In this document: positions 62,472 to 64,000 of the stretch, in pieces
Layout of the letters: the number at the start of each line of letters is the position of its first letter
Numbering within the stretch: position 1 is the stretch's first letter
DNA from: Corticium candelabrum
Taxonomy: Eukaryota > Porifera > Homoscleromorpha > Homosclerophorida > Plakinidae
Reading direction: 5' to 3'
Length of the DNA stretch: 64,000 nt
NCBI RefSeq assembly: GCF_963422355.1
Contig: NC_085085.1
Span: 7,541,733-7,605,732 of the forward strand
Translations under genes and position numbers: made by a program
Notes under the pieces: generated by a model
Seen by the model: only the letters and a program-made list of their open reading frames with translations
Told to the model about the DNA's origin: nothing
Database searches by the model: none

Positions 62472-64000
62472 CAGTAGAGCCTCGCTAATCCGAACCTCGT
62501 TAATCCGAACCCTCGCTAATCCGAATGTCCCTAACTGCTTGACCTCGAGTTTCCAGAGAGCATTTAGAATTCCGAGGCCTTGTGCAAACGTCCTTTCATA
62601 TCCGGGAAATAACAAACATCTGATCATATCCGGGTACACGTTCTCATGTCGTCAGACAAAGATATAACAAAGAAGACAAAACGGGCTCACAAGACTCTAA
62701 CAATAGAGCAGAAGGTAGCAATACTGGATGAACTGGGAAGTGCCTCCTATTCTGTGCTGTGTGAACGATATGGAATCGGTCGAAGCACCATTAGCGATAT
62801 CAAGAGGAAAGAGTCTGAACTGAGGCAATACGAAAGGAAGCTAACCGAAATGGGAACGAGTCGACTTGCCAAAACAATGAAGCTTTCTACTTACGAGGAG
62901 CTGGAGAGGGCTGTTTTCATGTGGTTTCGGCAGACGCGCGAGAAAGGCATTCCTGTATCAGGCCCACTACTACAAGCAAAGGCCTTGCAGCTTCACGAGA
63001 AATTAAAGGAGTCTTCTCAAGAAGAGGATTTCGGCAACTTTGTTGCCTCGTCTGGTTGGCTTTGGAGATTTTGTAAGCGTCATTGCATTAGACAGCTGGC
63101 CTTACAAGGAGAAAAGCTGTCTGCCGATAAACCAGCTGCTGATCAGTTTGTGTTACGTTTCCAAGCTTTTGTCAAGGATAGTGATTACAGCACTGAACAA
63201 ATATTCAACTGTGACGAGTCAGGTTTGTACCATAAGCTGCTGCCTCAGAAAACGCTTGCTGGTCACTTTGAGAGGTCTGCTGATGGGCGCAAGACTCAAA
63301 AGGACCGTGTTACCATCAGTGCCTGCTCAAACGCGTCTGGTAGCATAAAACTACCCTTGGTCTTGATAGGTAAATCCAAGAATCCTCGTTGTTTCAAAAA
63401 CGTCAATCGTGATCACTTGCCAGTGAGTTACTACAACCAGTCTAATGCTTGGGTGAACACAGGAATATTTTCTGACTGGTTCCATCATAAGTTTGTTCCT
63501 GTAGTGCAGGAAACGTTAAGGGAAAAGGGTTTGGATGATAAAGCTGTCCTTCTGCTTGACAACTGTTCTGCTCATCCGAATGAAGAAGACCTGATATCAG
63601 CAGATGGCAAAGTGATCGCAAAGTTCCTTCCACCGAATGTCACTTCGTTAATTCAACCCATGGATCAAGGTGTGCTAGTATCCATTAAACGCCGATACAG
63701 GAAAAAGATGCTTCAAGATCTTATTCTTCAAAATGATAGAGGTGTGTCAATCATTGACTTTGTTTGTGGAATCAACATGATGGAAATTTCTGATAAAGTT
63801 TCCGCTAGTTGGGATGAAATTACACCTAGAACAATTCGATTGTCTTGGAGAAAGATTCTACCCATTTATCCTGACGAAGGCAGTCAGGAACCTGCTGGCA
63901 TCACAGAATCAGGAGAGTCATTTGAAGAGCCTTCTTCTAATTTGACCCCTCTCTTCTCTGCTTTGGGTTATGAAATGACTTCAACAGAAATTGAGGAGTG
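62472..64000 (+). mobile_element. Tigger/Jerky-type transposon, right end beyond the window
   Basis: It begins after a TA with CAGTAGAGCCTCGCTAATCC, a Tigger-like terminus with TAATCCGAAC repeated three times in the first 60 bp. One long transposase frame starts at 62646. The 3' end and second TIR are outside the window. Confidence 0.85.
62646..64000 (+). CDS. Tigger/Jerky-like DDE transposase, open to the window edge
   Basis: From the ATG at 62646 the frame is open for 451 codons and leaves the window without a stop. Order: psq-type HTH (LTIEQKVAILDELGSASYSV ... CERYGIGRSTISDIKRK, residues about 18-58), CENP-B-like HTH (LERAVFMWFRQTREKGIPVS to FVASSGWLWRFCKRH, about 85-150), then the DDE domain with QIFNCDESGLYHKLLP (first Asp), AVLLLDNCSAHPNE (second Asp) and SLIQPMDQGVLVSIKRRY (third Asp). 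An acidic tail begins (TESGESFEEPSSN). The catalytic residues are present and no break is seen, unlike every other transposase in the window. It cuts and pastes its own element in the nucleus. It could also be a domesticated gene, but the TIR and TA in front favour a transposon. Confidence 0.88.
   Translation, partial: MSSDKDITKKTKRAHKTLTIEQKVAILDELGSASYSVLCERYGIGRSTISDIKRKESELRQYERKLTEMGTSRLAKTMKLSTYEELERAVFMWFRQTREKGIPVSGPLLQAKALQLHEKLKESSQEEDFGNFVASSGWLWRFCKRHCIRQLALQGEKLSADKPAADQFVLRFQAFVKDSDYSTEQIFNCDESGLYHKLLPQKTLAGHFERSADGRKTQKDRVTISACSNASGSIKLPLVLIGKSKNPRCFKNVNRDHLPVSYYNQSNAWVNTGIFSDWFHHKFVPVVQETLREKGLDDKAVLLLDNCSAHPNEEDLISADGKVIAKFLPPNVTSLIQPMDQGVLVSIKRRYRKKMLQDLILQNDRGVSIIDFVCGINMMEISDKVSASWDEITPRTIRLSWRKILPIYPDEGSQEPAGITESGESFEEPSSNLTPLFSALGYEMTSTEIEE

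Noticed and set aside
1..64000. tRNA, rRNA or other structured RNA genes
   Set aside because: No full tRNA-like cloverleaf or rRNA core sequence was recognised; the only Pol III boxes belong to the SINE. A covariance-model scan would be decisive.

Overview
The window is eukaryotic, most likely from an invertebrate animal. Both host genes have many short exons with GT/AG junctions, the spacer DNA is AT-rich, microsatellites of (GACA), (CA) and (GT) are frequent, and the introns are packed with animal-type DNA transposons. A sponge, a cnidarian or another early-branching marine animal would fit, but that is inference: nothing here fixes the species. There is no sign of bacterial genes, operons, CRISPR arrays, tRNA genes or rRNA genes.

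Two host genes, both on the + strand, frame the window. The first (about 2.85-23.7 kb) encodes a Ras-family guanine nucleotide exchange factor. About 20 exons can be placed, giving a Ser/Lys-rich N-terminus, an alpha-helical middle, a REM (RasGEF_N) domain and a complete CDC25-type catalytic domain. The second (36.84-60.5 kb) is EIF2B3, the gamma subunit of translation factor eIF2B. It has a nucleotidyltransferase-like N-terminus and left-handed beta-helix (hexapeptide) repeats at the C-terminus. Its second intron is 15 kb long, and a later intron is 5.9 kb. Almost all of the added length is mobile DNA.

Mobile DNA by region. 0-2.3 kb: a decayed Ty3-like gag-pol fragment (- strand) and a degenerate tandem array. 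RasGEF introns: a TTA-flanked Harbinger-type element with a pogo-type transposon nested inside it (3.8-6.2 kb); a TTAA-flanked piggyBac-type non-autonomous element (6.9-8.2 kb); a dead pogo-type element (10.4-12.4 kb); a foldback element with long inverted arms made of short repeats (13.1-14.6 kb); a Tc1-type DD34E element whose HTH region is split by a GGGGAC microsatellite and whose DDE domain carries a further insertion (15.3-17.3 kb); and several MITEs. Between the genes: a tRNA-derived SINE (24.9 kb), a local duplication (25.7-26.2 kb), a degraded non-LTR retrotransposon with the CCHC plus PD-(D/E)XK signature of the R2/NeSL group (27.5-30.3 kb), a second fragment of that type (31.6-32.0 kb), and a Ty3-like LTR retrotransposon with both LTRs and a 5-bp target duplication (32.03-36.24 kb).

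Inside EIF2B3 there are: a 5.5-kb TA-flanked pogo-type element with roughly 280-bp terminal repeats (37.2-42.7 kb); an OTU-protease-like ORF next to a hAT/ZNF862-like transposase remnant (44.4-45.9 kb); a Mutator-type MITE with a perfect 9-bp target duplication (48.67-49.39 kb); a 1.26-kb long-TIR element apparently nested in a larger 3.5-kb element (54.2-57.8 kb); and others. At the right edge a Tigger/Jerky-type transposon starts at 62.47 kb. Its transposase frame (62646 onward) is uninterrupted to the end of the window, so it is the best candidate for a recently active element here.

All coordinates, splice sites and target duplications were read by eye. Domain names come from motif recognition, not from database searches.
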